Assembly: GCA_014529385.2 (NCBI GenBank)
Contig: CM043949.1
Span: forward strand, 111,011,977 to 111,075,976
DNA: 64,000 bases
Reading direction: 5' to 3'
From: Adiantum capillus-veneris
Lineage: Eukaryota > Streptophyta > Polypodiopsida > Polypodiales > Pteridaceae
Part shown: piece by piece, positions 11,501-22,048 of the stretch
How positions within the stretch are numbered: position 1 is the stretch's first letter
Layout: each line of letters begins with the position of its first letter
Made by a program: the position numbers and the translations under genes
Notes under the pieces: generated by a model
Database searches by the model: none
Told to the model about the DNA's origin: nothing
Seen by the model: only the letters and a program-made list of their open reading frames with translations

Positions 11501-12046
11501 TTTGTCGACTTGTTCGACGTGCAATGGTTCAAGATAATCATGGAGGGTCGCAACGCTACTGTGCGTAGAGGAGAGTCTGGTTTTCTTGAGGTGGATTCTA
11601 CTAAGAAATGGACTGACCTAAGAGACACTTTCGTACTACCCGAGCATTGTGAACAAGTAAGTATATAAATAGTTAACATCCCCCTTTTACAAGTTATGTG
11701 CTTGAAAGCTCTCATGTAAGTTATGTGGCTCTGGCAGGTAGTATTTCATCCTACAAAGTCTACATCAAACTGGTGGTACGTCATAGAGGTAGCCCCTCGT
11801 AGTGCAAGGACGTATGAAGGCTACCATGTGCCAATCACAACAACATCAATGGAGGAGATCAGAGAAGATGCTCAATCAGAAGCCGCTGCGGTGGTGCCAG
11901 ACGAGCATCAAGATGCTACTAGTCTATATGGGGTGCATGCAGAGGAGCTACAAAATGAAACAGAGGATATGTGTTTAAACGGAGAGCTCTATATAGATAT
12001 AGGAAGTTATGCTGAGTTATGCGAGGATGAGAGAGAGATCTCTTAA
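8558..12046 (+). pseudogene. TNP2-type CACTA transposase (six exons, broken)
   Basis: Predicted exons: 8558-9090, 9187-9926, 10010-10374, 10449-11213, 11294-11656, 11738-12046, with GT...AG borders in frame. Exon 1 has the transposase-associated Cys motif (RVLCPCNQC). Exon 2 has CPNDCILFRGEY...CPKC and the catalytic AMDGVNPFG and WTMHDYPGL motifs of the tnp2 family. Exon 3 has CVTCGP and LDPMHIFKNV. Exon 4 is a DUF4218 domain; exons 5-6 resemble DUF4216. The transposase would cut at CACTA ends. Damage: TGA at 9749-9751, TGA at 10273-10275, and an apparent internal deletion in exon 3, where HIFKNVGNLLWDF runs straight into KSHDWHKMCQ although the family has a long segment between them. Confidence 0.88.
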
Positions 12047-12318
12047 AGCCACAAATATTGTATTTGAACAATTTTGCTCCGTGTTGTAAAAGCTCTGGCT
12101 CTCTAAGTACCTTCCATGGTGTATAACGCTCTTTTCTACTCGCGCTCACATCTTTTGATTGAAAATTCTGAGTTTTCGACTTGCCTCTTCTATCACTCGA
12201 TTCATTGCGTCATTGTATTTATATGCGTCATTACGTCATTGTATTTAATGGTCTTTGCATCATTGTCTACTCTATTCATTCAATATTAAGTTTAAATATT
12301 TGTGTGTTTAATGCAGGT

Positions 12319-13631
12319 ATGGATGATGAGGAGTTTCTTTCTTCTTTGTCACCGCAGCAGAGACAGTGGTACGTGGAGCGTCATCGCTCTAGCGCATCAT
12401 CGCGCGTTCCTACACCATCCGCATCTCCCTCTCTTTCGGAGCATTCGGCGCGCTCCGAAGCTTCGGCGTCGACGAGACGAGCTTCACACTCGTCTAGACA
12501 CCGGTGCTCTAGTGGTGGCGGTGGCTGTTGTTGTGGGGATTCCGCCACCGATGCCTCCACACCGCCTCGTGTTCGACGAGGCTCTTTACCCTCCCCTTCT
12601 TTGCCCACCCCCACACCAGCCACGGCATCGCCATCTACGCCAGGTTTTGCACGGCTGACTGTTCCTAGAAGCTACACACCTCTACCTACTCCGCCAGGAG
12701 CCACCCCACTCGACACTCCTCGCTTCGGGGCCCAGACGCCGGTGGAGACACCTGACCTCCGTACCCCCATCGACACGCCGCTAGAGACCCCTGCCGGGAC
12801 ACCCAGGTTCACGCGTCACCGGCCAGAGGGCTTGCCTTACTCCGTCGACATCAGCGGCGGCATCATCATGGATGATGACAGCAAGAAGGTGATCTCGCGC
12901 ATGCGTGGTCTTTGCTCTCAGTTGTTTAGACACTATATACTAAACAAATGGAGTGAAGTACCAAGTGATTTAAAAAACAGAGTCATCAGCATACTTCATG
13001 ATGAGTTTCCCGTTCCAACACGGGATCAGCGCTTCAATGAAGACCTGATGAAGATTCGAATGCGCGAATACTGCAAACACAAGCGTTCCGAAGTGCAAAA
13101 AGCAATCAAGAATGGGTGGAATAGGCCAGATTGGCTGGCCAAAGAAGATTGGAAGAATGCGAAGAAAGCAGCGCGCGAGAATCCCAACAAGTGGAAGCAA
13201 CAAAAGGATGCAGCCAGACGCGAGTAGAGGCAGGGAGCTCGCACCACTTGGGGAGCGGTGGATGGGCATCATTTGAGGCCGATTTTGTAAGTCTTTTCAC
13301 ATTGCTCTTTATGCATGTTCGATAGTTTAGGGTTTATGAGTTTTTTAGTTCTAACATAATGAAATCTTTGTATGTTTTGACAGTGGTCGATGACAGGACG
13401 TGATCCCACACCGTACGAGCGCGAGTACGCAGGCAGGAAGGGCTTAAACGCCCTGATGGACATTCTCAGTTCTCGCGGCGGCATGGTTAGTATTAGGGTT
13501 TACTCTTTTTTATTTTTTGTATTGTTTTATAAATGTCGTTATATGTTTATACTTACTGAAAGCTGTCTTATTGTCTTTTTTTGCAGAATCCGACAAATAC
13601 GCCGCTTGGACGCGATGAGACGTCTGATTAG
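12319..13631 (+). pseudogene. Second CACTA gene: Ptta/En-Spm-type protein
   Basis: Starts MDDEEFLSSLSPQQRQW after an intron-like acceptor (TTTAATGCAG). A Ser/Pro/Thr-rich part with repeated TP dipeptides (about residues 70-175) precedes the conserved C-terminal domain (LNKWSEVP...ILHDEFP...RPDWLAKEDW...KAARENPNKWKQQ). The frame must then shift by one base near 13205-13230 to reach GSSHHLGSGGWASFEADF. A donor at 13287 and acceptor at 13383 lead to WSMTGRDPTPYEREYAGRK, and a last intron (13486-13586) to a stop at 13629-13631. In related elements this protein is encoded beside TNP2 and may act as the terminal DNA-binding partner (inference). The frameshift suggests it is inactive, unless splicing removes it. 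Confidence 0.75.
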
Positions 13632-13992
13632 ACGACGTCAGTTTAGCCGTAGCTAGATAGCATTAGTTTAGGGTTTCTCATAGCTTATGTATCATGAGAC
13701 GGATTTTATACGTCTTTTTGAACCATGTATATTATTACATTTGTCACCGCAGTTCCTTTTGCCAATCAATTCTTTATGCCTATGATGTTGTACAATTGTC
13801 ATTATTACATTTGCCAATCAATTCATTTTGCTTATGATGTGTACAATTGTCAATTTTGCAAACAATGCGTCTTGTGGGTGACTATTTTGGGTCTATTATC
13901 TACCTTTGCACTTTTTTTAAAAAGTGAATCAAGTACAATATGGTTGATGGGTGGCAGGGCATTCAATGCCCTGCCACCAAAAAAAAAATCTC
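13632..13992. other. 3' flank of the second CACTA gene
   Basis: AT-rich, no coding signal. CATTATTACATTTGCCAATC-like stretches recur near 13733-13810 as a weak repeat. Probably 3' UTR and spacer. Confidence 0.4.
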
Positions 13993-14213
13993 TCGGGCGT
14001 CGCTATAAGCGTCGCTATTTATGGCTATGTAGCGTCGCTATGAGCGTCGCTATAGTCTTCTGTGTAAACGTCGCTATAGGCGTCGCTATGACCTTCGCTA
14101 TGAGCGTCTCTATATAGCGACGCTCATAGCGACGCATATAGCGACGCTCTCGTAGCGACGCTCGTAGCGACGGTTTTAGCGACGCCGGGGGTTATAAAAA
14201 CCCAATGTATTTC
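13993..14213. repeat. CACTA right subterminal repeat array
   Basis: More than ten copies of GCGTCGCTAT or its complement ATAGCGACGC. The first half of the block runs in direct orientation and the second half mainly inverted, so it can fold back. Matches the motif used at the left end. Confidence 0.9.
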
Positions 14214-14243
14214 CGTCGCTAACAGCGTCACAAGAGCACACAA

Positions 14244-14255
14244 CCTCTTGTAGTG
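14244..14255 (-). repeat. CACTA right terminal inverted repeat
   Basis: CCTCTTGTAGTG, the inverse of the left end, followed by target duplication GTT. Confidence 0.95.
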
Positions 14256-14258
14256 GTT

Positions 14259-15255
14259 GCAGGAGCATTCGTAAGTCCGAAAGCCATCATTGTAAATTCG
14301 TAATGACCATAACGAGTGTTGAAAGCTGTTTTGGAGATATCAGCCTCCTAGATTCGAATTTGATGATAGCCAGATCGAAGATCAATCTTCGTGAATCTAT
14401 TGGCTCCATGTAATCTGTCTAGCATCTCATTAATACTAGGAATTGGATATTTATTCTTGATGGTAACCTGATTTAAGCCCCTATAATCTATGCAAAGTCG
14501 AAGAGAGCCATCCTTTGTCTTTTGGAAGAGAACAGGTGCACCCCATGGAGATGTACTAGGTCGGATAAACCCTTGCTCAATCAACTGCTTCAGCTGCTCC
14601 TTGAGTTCTATAGCCTTTGGAAGTGACATCTTGTACGGCGTTCTTGAGACTGGTTCACTACATGGAAAAATTTTAATTTCATAGTCTACCTCCCTAGGTG
14701 GTGGTAGTTCAGAAAGTTCAGCGGGGAAAACATCCGAAAATTCTTCTAGCCACATTGGTTCAGGGTTGGAAGAAGTTTTTTCTACTTTGTTTAGCTTGAC
14801 TACAAAAATTTGTTGACCCTTGCGTAACCCTTTCAAAAGACGATTAGCTTTGACCAAGTAAGCTTTTGGTCGTCCATTCTGGCCTTGAATAGTGACTTCT
14901 TGACCTTGGTTGTCCACAAAAGTAACACTTCCTTGGGCACAATGGATATTGGCATTATGACTAGCTAACCAATCCATTCCAAGAATTCCTTCATAGATTC
15001 CTATGGGTAAGGTTCGAAAAGTAGCAGAAGTAAAGTATTCTCCCAACTTGAAATCTATTTTTCCCACATTGTACTGAGATAACACCTCCTTTCCATTGGC
15101 TAATTCAACTCTCATCTTTCTTGCAGGGTGTTGATCAAGTCCTAACTTCCTTAAACATTTAGGTGACAAGAAAGAATGAGTACTACCACAATCAATAAGA
15201 AGCTCAAATTTTTCACCTTGGTGATTTGCAGGTGTTTGAATGACAACATATTGTT
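14259..15255 (-). pseudogene. pol: Gypsy 1 pol, 5' half: protease and RT fingers
   Basis: Minus strand. A retropepsin-like motif ([13 protein letters not shown], about 15215-15180, with DCG where DSG is usual) is followed by [10 protein letters not shown] follows with [57 protein letters not shown] and [15 protein letters not shown]. The frame closes at a stop near 14345 and then resumes towards FGLTNAPAT, where the CACTA element cuts it. Gag and pol lie in different frames with the change near 15200-15260, which could be a natural shift or a mutation. Protein joined to 4455-6776 before insertion. Confidence 0.9.
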
Positions 15256-16188
15256 GTCTTGCTCTTGGGTTATCAATTGCAGCATGTAGAGTTGCTCTTT
15301 CTTCTTGTTCTCTCCCAATGTTGGTTCTCCTATGATAGCATTGAATCTGGCAGCCATTCCGCGCCCTCGACCTTGTCCTCCAGTTCTTCCTCCACGATTT
15401 ATTATTTGGCCTCGTCCTCTAGCTCGATTGGGTGTATTAGTCGCGGGGACTCGCCCAGGATATATATTCCTGAAATGTCCTAGCTCATTGCATTCATAGC
15501 ATCTAAGATCTGCATTTTGAGCTCCGTTTGCTGAAGCTGCAACTATTGGATGAGTTTGGTGAACTCGATGAACTTGCCTTTGGCTCCACATCATAGGCCG
15601 TCCTCTCCTTGTAGCATTCCTTGTATTTCCATTCCGTACCCTTTGAGAGTTTGGCATCTCTTTAGCTAAGGGTTTAGCTTTTAAAAGAGAATCTTGCAAA
15701 TTTACAGGCCTCATGGCTTCTAGATGAGTATTTAAAGGAGCATTTAGCCCTTGGCAGAAACGGGCTACTTGTTGATCTGCGGTCATTGGAGGAGCATAGC
15801 GCCTAAGAGTTACAAATTTGGAGTAGTATTCTTCCACTGTAAGATGAAATTGACGTAAGTTGAAGAATTCATTCTTCTTAAGGGATTCGTGTGCAGGTGG
15901 AAGATAATGTTCTTTGACAACATACTTAATATCTTCCCAAGTTTGAGTGTTTTGAGCTACTTGGTTATCTTTGCAGCGTTGTTTCCACCAAAGCTTGGCA
16001 TCCCCCGTGAGACGAAACATAGCCAACATTGCTTGGTTATCGGGAGTAGTACCAGTAGTAGCAAAATAATCCTCCATCTCTTCGAGCCACACTTCTGCAT
16101 CGCGCTCAACTAGGGCTCCTTCCCCTTTAAAAGAGGGAAGTTTAGCTTGTTTGAGAAGTAGCTTTTTCTCTTGAAGAGATGTGTACAC
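15151..16188 (-). pseudogene. gag: Gypsy 1 gag (capsid and nucleocapsid)
   Basis: Plant Ty3/Gypsy gag core: VWLEEMEDYFATTG, AMLAMFRLTGDAKLWWKQR, TWEDIKYVVKEHYLP and VEEYYSKFVTLRRYAPPM, ending with LEAMRPVNL. It is followed by a basic region, then one zinc knuckle reading CYECNELGHFRNIY, in which the last Cys of CX2CX4HX4C is Tyr. An RGRGQ...[12 protein letters not shown] stretch follows. The gag packages element RNA in the cytoplasm. The true start is probably upstream of the first Met, since the open frame extends a little past 16188. The lost knuckle Cys and the frame change into pol suggest a decayed copy. Confidence 0.88.
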
Positions 16189-16370
16189 CGCACTCTGTGC
16201 AATATAGATTAAGTGAAACTTTATTGGATACTCTAACTTTACTCAACTTCAAGGCAAGACATGATCAGCCAATAATACAAACAAAAGATAATATTAATCC
16301 AAACTTTATTTATATACACATTATTTGCTACCAAGGTTGGTAGTCTTTACATACAACGATTGTAATGTCT

Positions 16371-16763
16371 CTATATTTTGAGTTTAGTGACTACAAAAGG
16401 ATAGGCTAAAGGATCAAAATAATAAGTTTCTTTTGACCCTTGAAAGCTACGAGATACACATATGGGTCGAAGCCTACCACCATGGATAACTTTTGTAACT
16501 TGGTTATAGACCCATTGAGTCTGAGATATCTTTTCTCCTCCCAAGGTAATGGTAGCATCCGGATTCTTAGTACCAATGAAAAGATGAACTTCGATGAATT
16601 TTAACTCCTCTGCCCATCGAAGTTTCTTGAGGTTGGTATCCATGCACCATATCTTGTCACCATCGATGGTATAGATTCCTCCAGATGGACTCCAGTTGAT
16701 ACCCCATCCTCTATGCACCCTTGGAATAGGTGGTGCAAACACCCTATCCAAAATCATCATCAC
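16371..16763 (-). CDS. Leader ORF between PBS and gag, function unknown
   Basis: 130 codons, minus strand, uninterrupted, lying between the PBS (16992) and gag (16188) of Gypsy 1. Not recognised. Sequence features: a Gly/Trp-rich start (HRGWGINWSPSGGIYTIDG), then NLKKLRWAEELKFIEVHLFI, a WVYNQVTKVIHGGRLRPICV segment and SFQGSKETYYFD. No transmembrane segment or zinc motif. A second, diverged copy is at 41770-41991. Retention of an open frame in two copies suggests it once coded for protein. It could be an accessory ORF of this Gypsy lineage or an acquired host fragment. Confidence 0.5.
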   Translation of the reverse strand: MMMILDRVFAPPIPRVHRGWGINWSPSGGIYTIDGDKIWCMDTNLKKLRWAEELKFIEVHLFIGTKNPDATITLGGEKISQTQWVYNQVTKVIHGGRLRPICVSRSFQGSKETYYFDPLAYPFVVTKLKI

Positions 16764-16991
16764 CCTTTTTCAAAATTGATAATTTGGTGATTAGCATGCA
16801 TTTTCAAACATGATGGTGAACACCTGGAATTTCTGGTAGGCTTAATGAACATTTTACTGTACCAAAAAAGTTCAGTCTTCAATACCATATAAAAACTCAA
16901 AACAATTTATCTAGGTTCTTCTATTATTTCAAACATTCGCATCCTTCAATATCCAAACATCAATCTAAAAAATTTCCCAAGCTTTAAACTA

Positions 16992-17004
16992 GGCTCTGAT
17001 ACCA
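16992..17004 (-). other. Primer-binding site of Gypsy element 1
   Basis: Minus strand TGGTATCAGAGCC, complementary to initiator Met tRNA. One base separates it from the LTR end (plus strand TGTGAGGTCC at 17006). Confidence 0.85.
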
Positions 17005-17005
17005 G

Positions 17006-19318
17006 TGTGAGGTCCCTGCCCCTTTTTGAGAGGAGCGAAGTACCTTTGATAGGTCTCCAATCCTGAAAAAGAAAAACCAACGGACATTGCCTTAGCTACT
17101 ACGTAGCCACGGGCATGAATTGTTAGTGAAGGATTGGTCCTATCTCGCTATGGCGGAGCGTGATCACCATAACCCTATCTAAAACTATCTATAATCAATT
17201 ATACCTAACAGTATAAATCTTAGAGTGATCAACCTGTGCGTTTTTTTCTCCATGTTTCAGAAGCACAGCCGCCAAGGTTTGTCTCTTTTAAGATTTATGA
17301 CTTTAAAAAAATAATTTCTAGAGTTGGAATGTTACCCGACTCATCGGGTCCACCCGTCCATAGAATGATACCATCGGGATAAATTCTCCCACTTTCCACA
17401 CCGCACTCACTCTCTTTTGTTATCTAATTACTACCACACCGTTTAAGCATACATGTTCCTTTACTTTATTTATGATACTGGTTCGTTAAAACAGCCCTTC
17501 AAACAGTATTACAAACAATAGTCAAACAAGATGTCGTCCAATTTTAAACCAACAACCCTTGGATTAGGTTCACTCAAGAATCTCTACTGGGGCTATTATG
17601 TCCGATTGGTATATACATTATTTATAAAAACCCTTGTCCTCATGAGCGTCCCATACCGCTCGACAAGTACTCGTTGTGCTAATCTGGACGTACTCCCGTC
17701 ACAGCAACAACGTTGCCAATATGGGTGTCATCGTTACGCCATGGAAAACAAAACTGTAGTATCCAGCTGGGCTAATCTGGGTGTACTCCCACCACAGCAT
17801 CAGCGGTGCCATCCTGGGCGTCATCTCACGCCTCGGCAACTGCCACATAATACCAGCCCTAATAAGTAGAGAGGCTAATTGAGAGAAACCATACCGAAGG
17901 TTTTGGACAAACATTCTTTCCTATAGCAACCTGTTTAACTAGACAATATTTCCTACTTGTCAAACATATGCCGAGTTTCTTGGGGTTAAGCCTCGTGGTT
18001 TCGGTCCGTGTTTTCTTTTAATAAGGAAAATAATATATTCCTATGGTCTCGCATATGCAATGATGCATAACTTGAACTGCAATACTAACCTGTAGCATAG
18101 CTCCGATTGGTCCAATTGGTGGAGACATAACATGTTCCGCAGGAGTTCCACCGTTACTTGTACCAGCTTCATGATCATTAGCGCCTTGGTTTCGAGCACG
18201 CTTTGGAGCCTTTTTTTTTTTGTACTACACTTATGTTATACACTTAGAACTTTAAATTGGTCAATTTCCCTAGTAATCTCTTGTTTGCAAAGAGAGTTTG
18301 TAATTTGAACCCTCGCCAACTCTGATTCACACTTATTGTTGTTGTTCTACATCTAATTTCTATTTGCTAATCGTAATTAATCAAAAATTAAGTGTGTAAA
18401 CTATGAGTGTAAGTTTAGGAATGCATTACTTTTATGCTTCACATTTCTAATCCAATTCTAACTTCAATTTTCATACTTCAACCAAATCAATTTTTAGTAT
18501 TATTCAAAATTATACCTAATCTAATGGACAATAAAATTGGTGAATGAGAATTTCATCATGTATAATAAGAATATGATGAGTTCTCTTATGTATTAACTTT
18601 CAATTAACAATGTATAAGTTAATAGTGAAGATGTACTAACTAGAGAGAGTAGGTATACTTAGAGAGATTAGAGTAAGAGAAAACATACACATACATATTT
18701 TCTAAAGTTAATTGAATCTTACTATCCATTAGAAAGATTAGAGTAAAAGAGAACACTCACATCCTTTTCTAAAGCTAATTGAATCTTACTAATCTATTAG
18801 AAGATTAGAGTAAAAGAGAACACACACACACATATCCTTCTTAAAGCTAATTGAATCTTACTAATCCATTAGAGATTAGAGTAATAGATAGCACACACAC
18901 ACACATAGCTGATTGAATCTTACTAATCTATTAGAGAAATTAGAGTAAGAGATAGCACACATACACACATATCCTTCTTAAAACTAATTGAATCTTACTA
19001 ATCTATTAAAGAGATTAGAGTAAGAGATAGCACACACACACACATAGCTAATTGAATCTTACTAATCTATTAGAGAGATTAGAGTAAGAGATAGCACACA
19101 CACACACACATAGCTGATTGAATCTTACTAATCTATTAGAGAAATTAGAGTAAGAGATAGCACACATACACACATATCCTTCTTAAAACTAATTGAATCT
19201 TACTAATCTATTAGAGAGATTAGAGTAAGAGATAGCACACATACATCATTCCTAAAGTTAATTAAATGCTCAATTAATATGCACCGTATTAGTCCACTAA
19301 AGTTTTTGCTCTCTTAGT
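17006..19318 (-). repeat. 5' LTR of Gypsy element 1, apparently lacking U3
   Basis: The left edge begins TGTGAGGTCCCTG beside the PBS. Positions 18615-19318 match the left LTR cluster (1-541 and 3539-3699) with few differences and lack the TRIM insertion. The match ends at CTCTTAGT (19318), after which the sequence is unrelated to 3700-4434. No large ORF is supported within it. If the assignment is right, this LTR has lost its promoter. Confidence 0.6.
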
Positions 19319-20135
19319 TCTTTTTATGTGAAGATTGCACCATTAAGTAAGAAAATGTGCCTGTAAGACATATGAGGATGGTTGTATGTAAGATAGAGTG
19401 TACACACTTCCTGCAGTCCGCGCCCAAGCGTGACGTCTGCAATGTAGCTAACTTGTCGAGTTACCCTCGCACCCAAAGCAGGAACTTGCAACACGTGGCA
19501 TACTACTAAAACTCAACAAGTTACTGGCAAGTGGATCCAGGTAACTCGTCGAGTGACGTGGTCATGCCACAAAGGCAACATATTATTCCCACGTAGATGC
19601 GCACGCGGCATTGCCATGTAGCTCGTCAAGTAACGTGTCAGTGCCAACATAGGTAGGCCACGTAACTCAATGAGTTACATGGAAAATCTAACGAGATTGT
19701 CACATAGGAAGGCCACGTAACTTGATGAGTTACACGGACACATCTCTGATTGTGTTCATGTTGTGCAACTTGGTGAGTTACATGGAACTTGGTGAGAGTT
19801 ACATAGATGATTGAACATGGATCCACATGCGTGCATATACCTTTTGGACCTTGTCTAACTCAGAGAATGTTTGGATCAAATCTCTTTCACTCCTTGTCAT
19901 TATTGAGACTCTTTTTCCCTCTCTTTCTCTCTCTCCTTATACAATGTATATAAGAGTCCCGCCACCACATGATAAATATCATATCATTTTTTGTAAAATT
20001 ATATACAAATTCATATACAGAAATGCATCTATTTCCAACCTTCGAGGGCATTGTCCCTAAAGTCCCCGGCCAAGGGGGGCTAGATAGCTATGGCCGCCCC
20101 CCTTGGATCCCCCTGGTGATAGAAATAAAGAGATG

Positions 20136-20137
<2 letters not shown>
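19319..20137. other. Spacer with a recurrent half-palindrome
   Basis: No gene seen. Between 19444 and 19802 about eight copies of a semi-palindromic motif related to GTAACTCNNNGAGTTAC occur at irregular spacing (best copies 19541-19557, 19662-19678, 19717-19733, 19765-19781). Confidence 0.6.

Positions 20138-20195
<58 letters not shown>
20138..20195. repeat. (GA)n microsatellite
   Basis: About 58 bp of AG repeat. Confidence 0.95.
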
Positions 20196-20198
<3 letters not shown>

Positions 20199-20228
20199 TG
20201 TTTTCTTTTTGAATTTTAGTTGATGAAA

Positions 20229-21135
20229 ATTTAGTTGTCCATATAGATGATGAGCTAGTTGCCTAAGTAGACACCAATTTGGTTGACCATATATGCAACA
20301 ATAACGATGATGGTATAGAAAATAATCTAAAAGACAATATAGATAACAATCTAGATAACCATACAAAGAACCATTTAAAAGGGCTTGGACCAAATCCTAT
20401 AAGAAACCATATAGATGACCATATAGAGGATCATACCATCAACCATATAGATAACCATATGTATTCCTATATAGAAGATCGTAGAACTAACCATATGGAC
20501 TAGCATAGAATTAACCATATAGAGTACCATATACATGTGGTCTATGGAAAAAGGATAGCACTATATTAACATGACCAAATGGATGCCAATGTAGAGGACT
20601 ATATAAATTCCCACGTAGATAGTCATTGAGACAACCATATTATAGACAATCATATGTTGATCCATGTAGATGACAATGTAGAAAACCATATAGAGGCTAG
20701 TATAGATTTCCATAGAGCCACTATAAAGACGCTGATATCATAATCCATCATAGAAAGATAGCAATGAACATGACCCTATTGATGAAACTAGCTGATCATA
20801 TTGATGATCCACATAGACAACCAATCTTTACATAGTTAACTATGTATATGTCCATGCAGACAATTATTTAGATAATCATACAGAAAACATCATAGATGCA
20901 CTTGTAGAGGACCATATAAACACCCATATAGAAACTATATAGACAAGCAGGTCATAATCCATTATAAAGGATACCAACATAGATGACCATAAAAAGGTCT
21001 ACATATATGGACATAAAGCTAAAGGTCCACATATATAAAGGATACCAATGTAGATGACCATATAAAGGTCCACATATATGGCCATAAATATAATCATATA
21101 GATGAAAATAGACAACCATATAAAGACCCATGTAC
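20229..21135. repeat. Degenerate minisatellite based on ACCATATAGA
   Basis: About 0.9 kb in which ACCATATAGATGACCATATAG-like units of about 20-24 bp recur with heavy drift. No coding content; short ORFs (HIDDHIEDHTINHIDNH and similar) merely read the repeat. Confidence 0.85.
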
Positions 21136-21192
21136 ATGCCCAAAGAGCCAACAATACCAGATGATCATATCCTAATGCATGATAGAAGAGCT

Positions 21193-22033
21193 AAAATGGG
21201 TTGTATAAGCCATATGTCTCATTTTAGCACAAAGTATGGACCTCGACCACCCAAATGGTGCTCACATACACTCATGCAAAGTCTCATGGTCATCCAATAT
21301 AATTTGGGCGATCCCGACCCATCCTATGCGCTCAAATGGGTTATATGAGCCATATGTCCCATTTTAGTGCATAGTATGGGCCTTGATTACCCATACCATA
21401 TTGGATTGTTGTGTAACTTTGTAGGGGTGAGAAAGTGGTGCTCACCCCCACCCGTGAAAATTTTCATAGCCATCCAGTATGGTTTGGACAGTCCTGAATC
21501 ATACTATGCATTAAAATGGATTGTATGGCTGATACAACACATTTTAGCACATATTTTAACCGCTCATACCATATTTGATGGATTTGAAACTTTTTAGGGG
21601 TGAAGGCAATCCCACCCATGTAAATTCTTGTGGCCACCTGTGGTGTGGGCAGTCCCAAACCATACTTGTACTAAAATGGGTCGTATGACCCATTCTAGCA
21701 CACATAATATGGGCCTTGACCACCCATACTAGTTTGGATGGCTATGAAATTTTGTAGGGGTGGGGGCGAGTATCATTTTTCTCCCCATGCAAATTTTCAT
21801 ACCCATCTGATATGGTATGGATGATGAAGGCTGATACTATGTGCAAAAATGGAATGTATGAACCAAACGGCCCATTTTAGCACATAGTATAGATTGAGAC
21901 TACCCAAACCATATTGGATGGCTCTGAGACTTTACATGGGTGGAGATGAGTACCATTCCACCAGCCGTGAAAAGTTGTACATCCATCCAAAGTGGCATGG
22001 GCGGTCAAGGCCCATACTATGCGCTAAAATGGG
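21193..22033. repeat. Tandem array of fold-back (MITE-like) units
   Basis: Five units at 21220-21340, 21358-21519, 21539-21680, 21689-21852 and 21871-22033. Each starts CCATTTTAGCACATAGTATGG and ends with its near inverse (CCATACTATGCGCTAAAATGG), with further inverse similarity inwards. Units are separated by about 8-20 bp. No ORF of note. Confidence 0.85.
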
Positions 22034-22048
22034 CCACATGGATCATTC

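Larger units (their letters stand above)
6777..14255 (+). mobile_element. CACTA (En/Spm-type) DNA transposon, 7479 bp
   Basis: Ends are perfect inverted repeats beginning CACTACAAGAGG (6777-6788) and its complement (14244-14255). A 3-bp target duplication GTT flanks both sides (6774-6776, 14256-14258), as expected for this superfamily. Internally there are subterminal repeats built from GCGTCGCTAT/ATAGCGACGC, a TNP2-type transposase gene and a second Ptta/En-Spm-type gene, both on the plus strand, plus a captured host fragment. The insertion interrupts Gypsy 1 reverse transcriptase. The transposase carries stops and an internal deletion, so the element is probably non-autonomous now, though its ends look mobilisable. 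Confidence 0.95.
1..19318 (-). mobile_element. Ty3/Gypsy LTR retrotransposon 1 (minus strand, nested, truncated)
   Basis: Reading the minus strand, the order is LTR (right), PBS, leader ORF, gag, protease, reverse transcriptase, RNase H, integrase with chromodomain-like tail, then LTR (left, running out of the window). The PBS complements the 3' end of initiator Met tRNA. The coding part is split by a CACTA transposon and the left LTR by a small LTR element. Positions 1-541 plus 3539-3699 align with 18615-19318, which supports both blocks being parts of the two LTRs. The right LTR appears to lack the roughly 735 bp that the left copy has at 3700-4434. The outer target duplication cannot be seen because the left end lies outside the window. 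Confidence 0.75.

Noticed and set aside
12302-12658. Plus-strand ORF of 118 codons and minus-strand ORF at 12381-12623 within the second CACTA gene
   Set aside because: Alternative frames of the Ser/Pro-rich region; the 12319 frame leads into the conserved C-terminal domain.
20229-21135. CRISPR-like or gene-like reading of the ACCATATAGA repeats
   Set aside because: Units vary in length and sequence with no constant spacer, and the surroundings are eukaryotic; a drifted minisatellite explains it.
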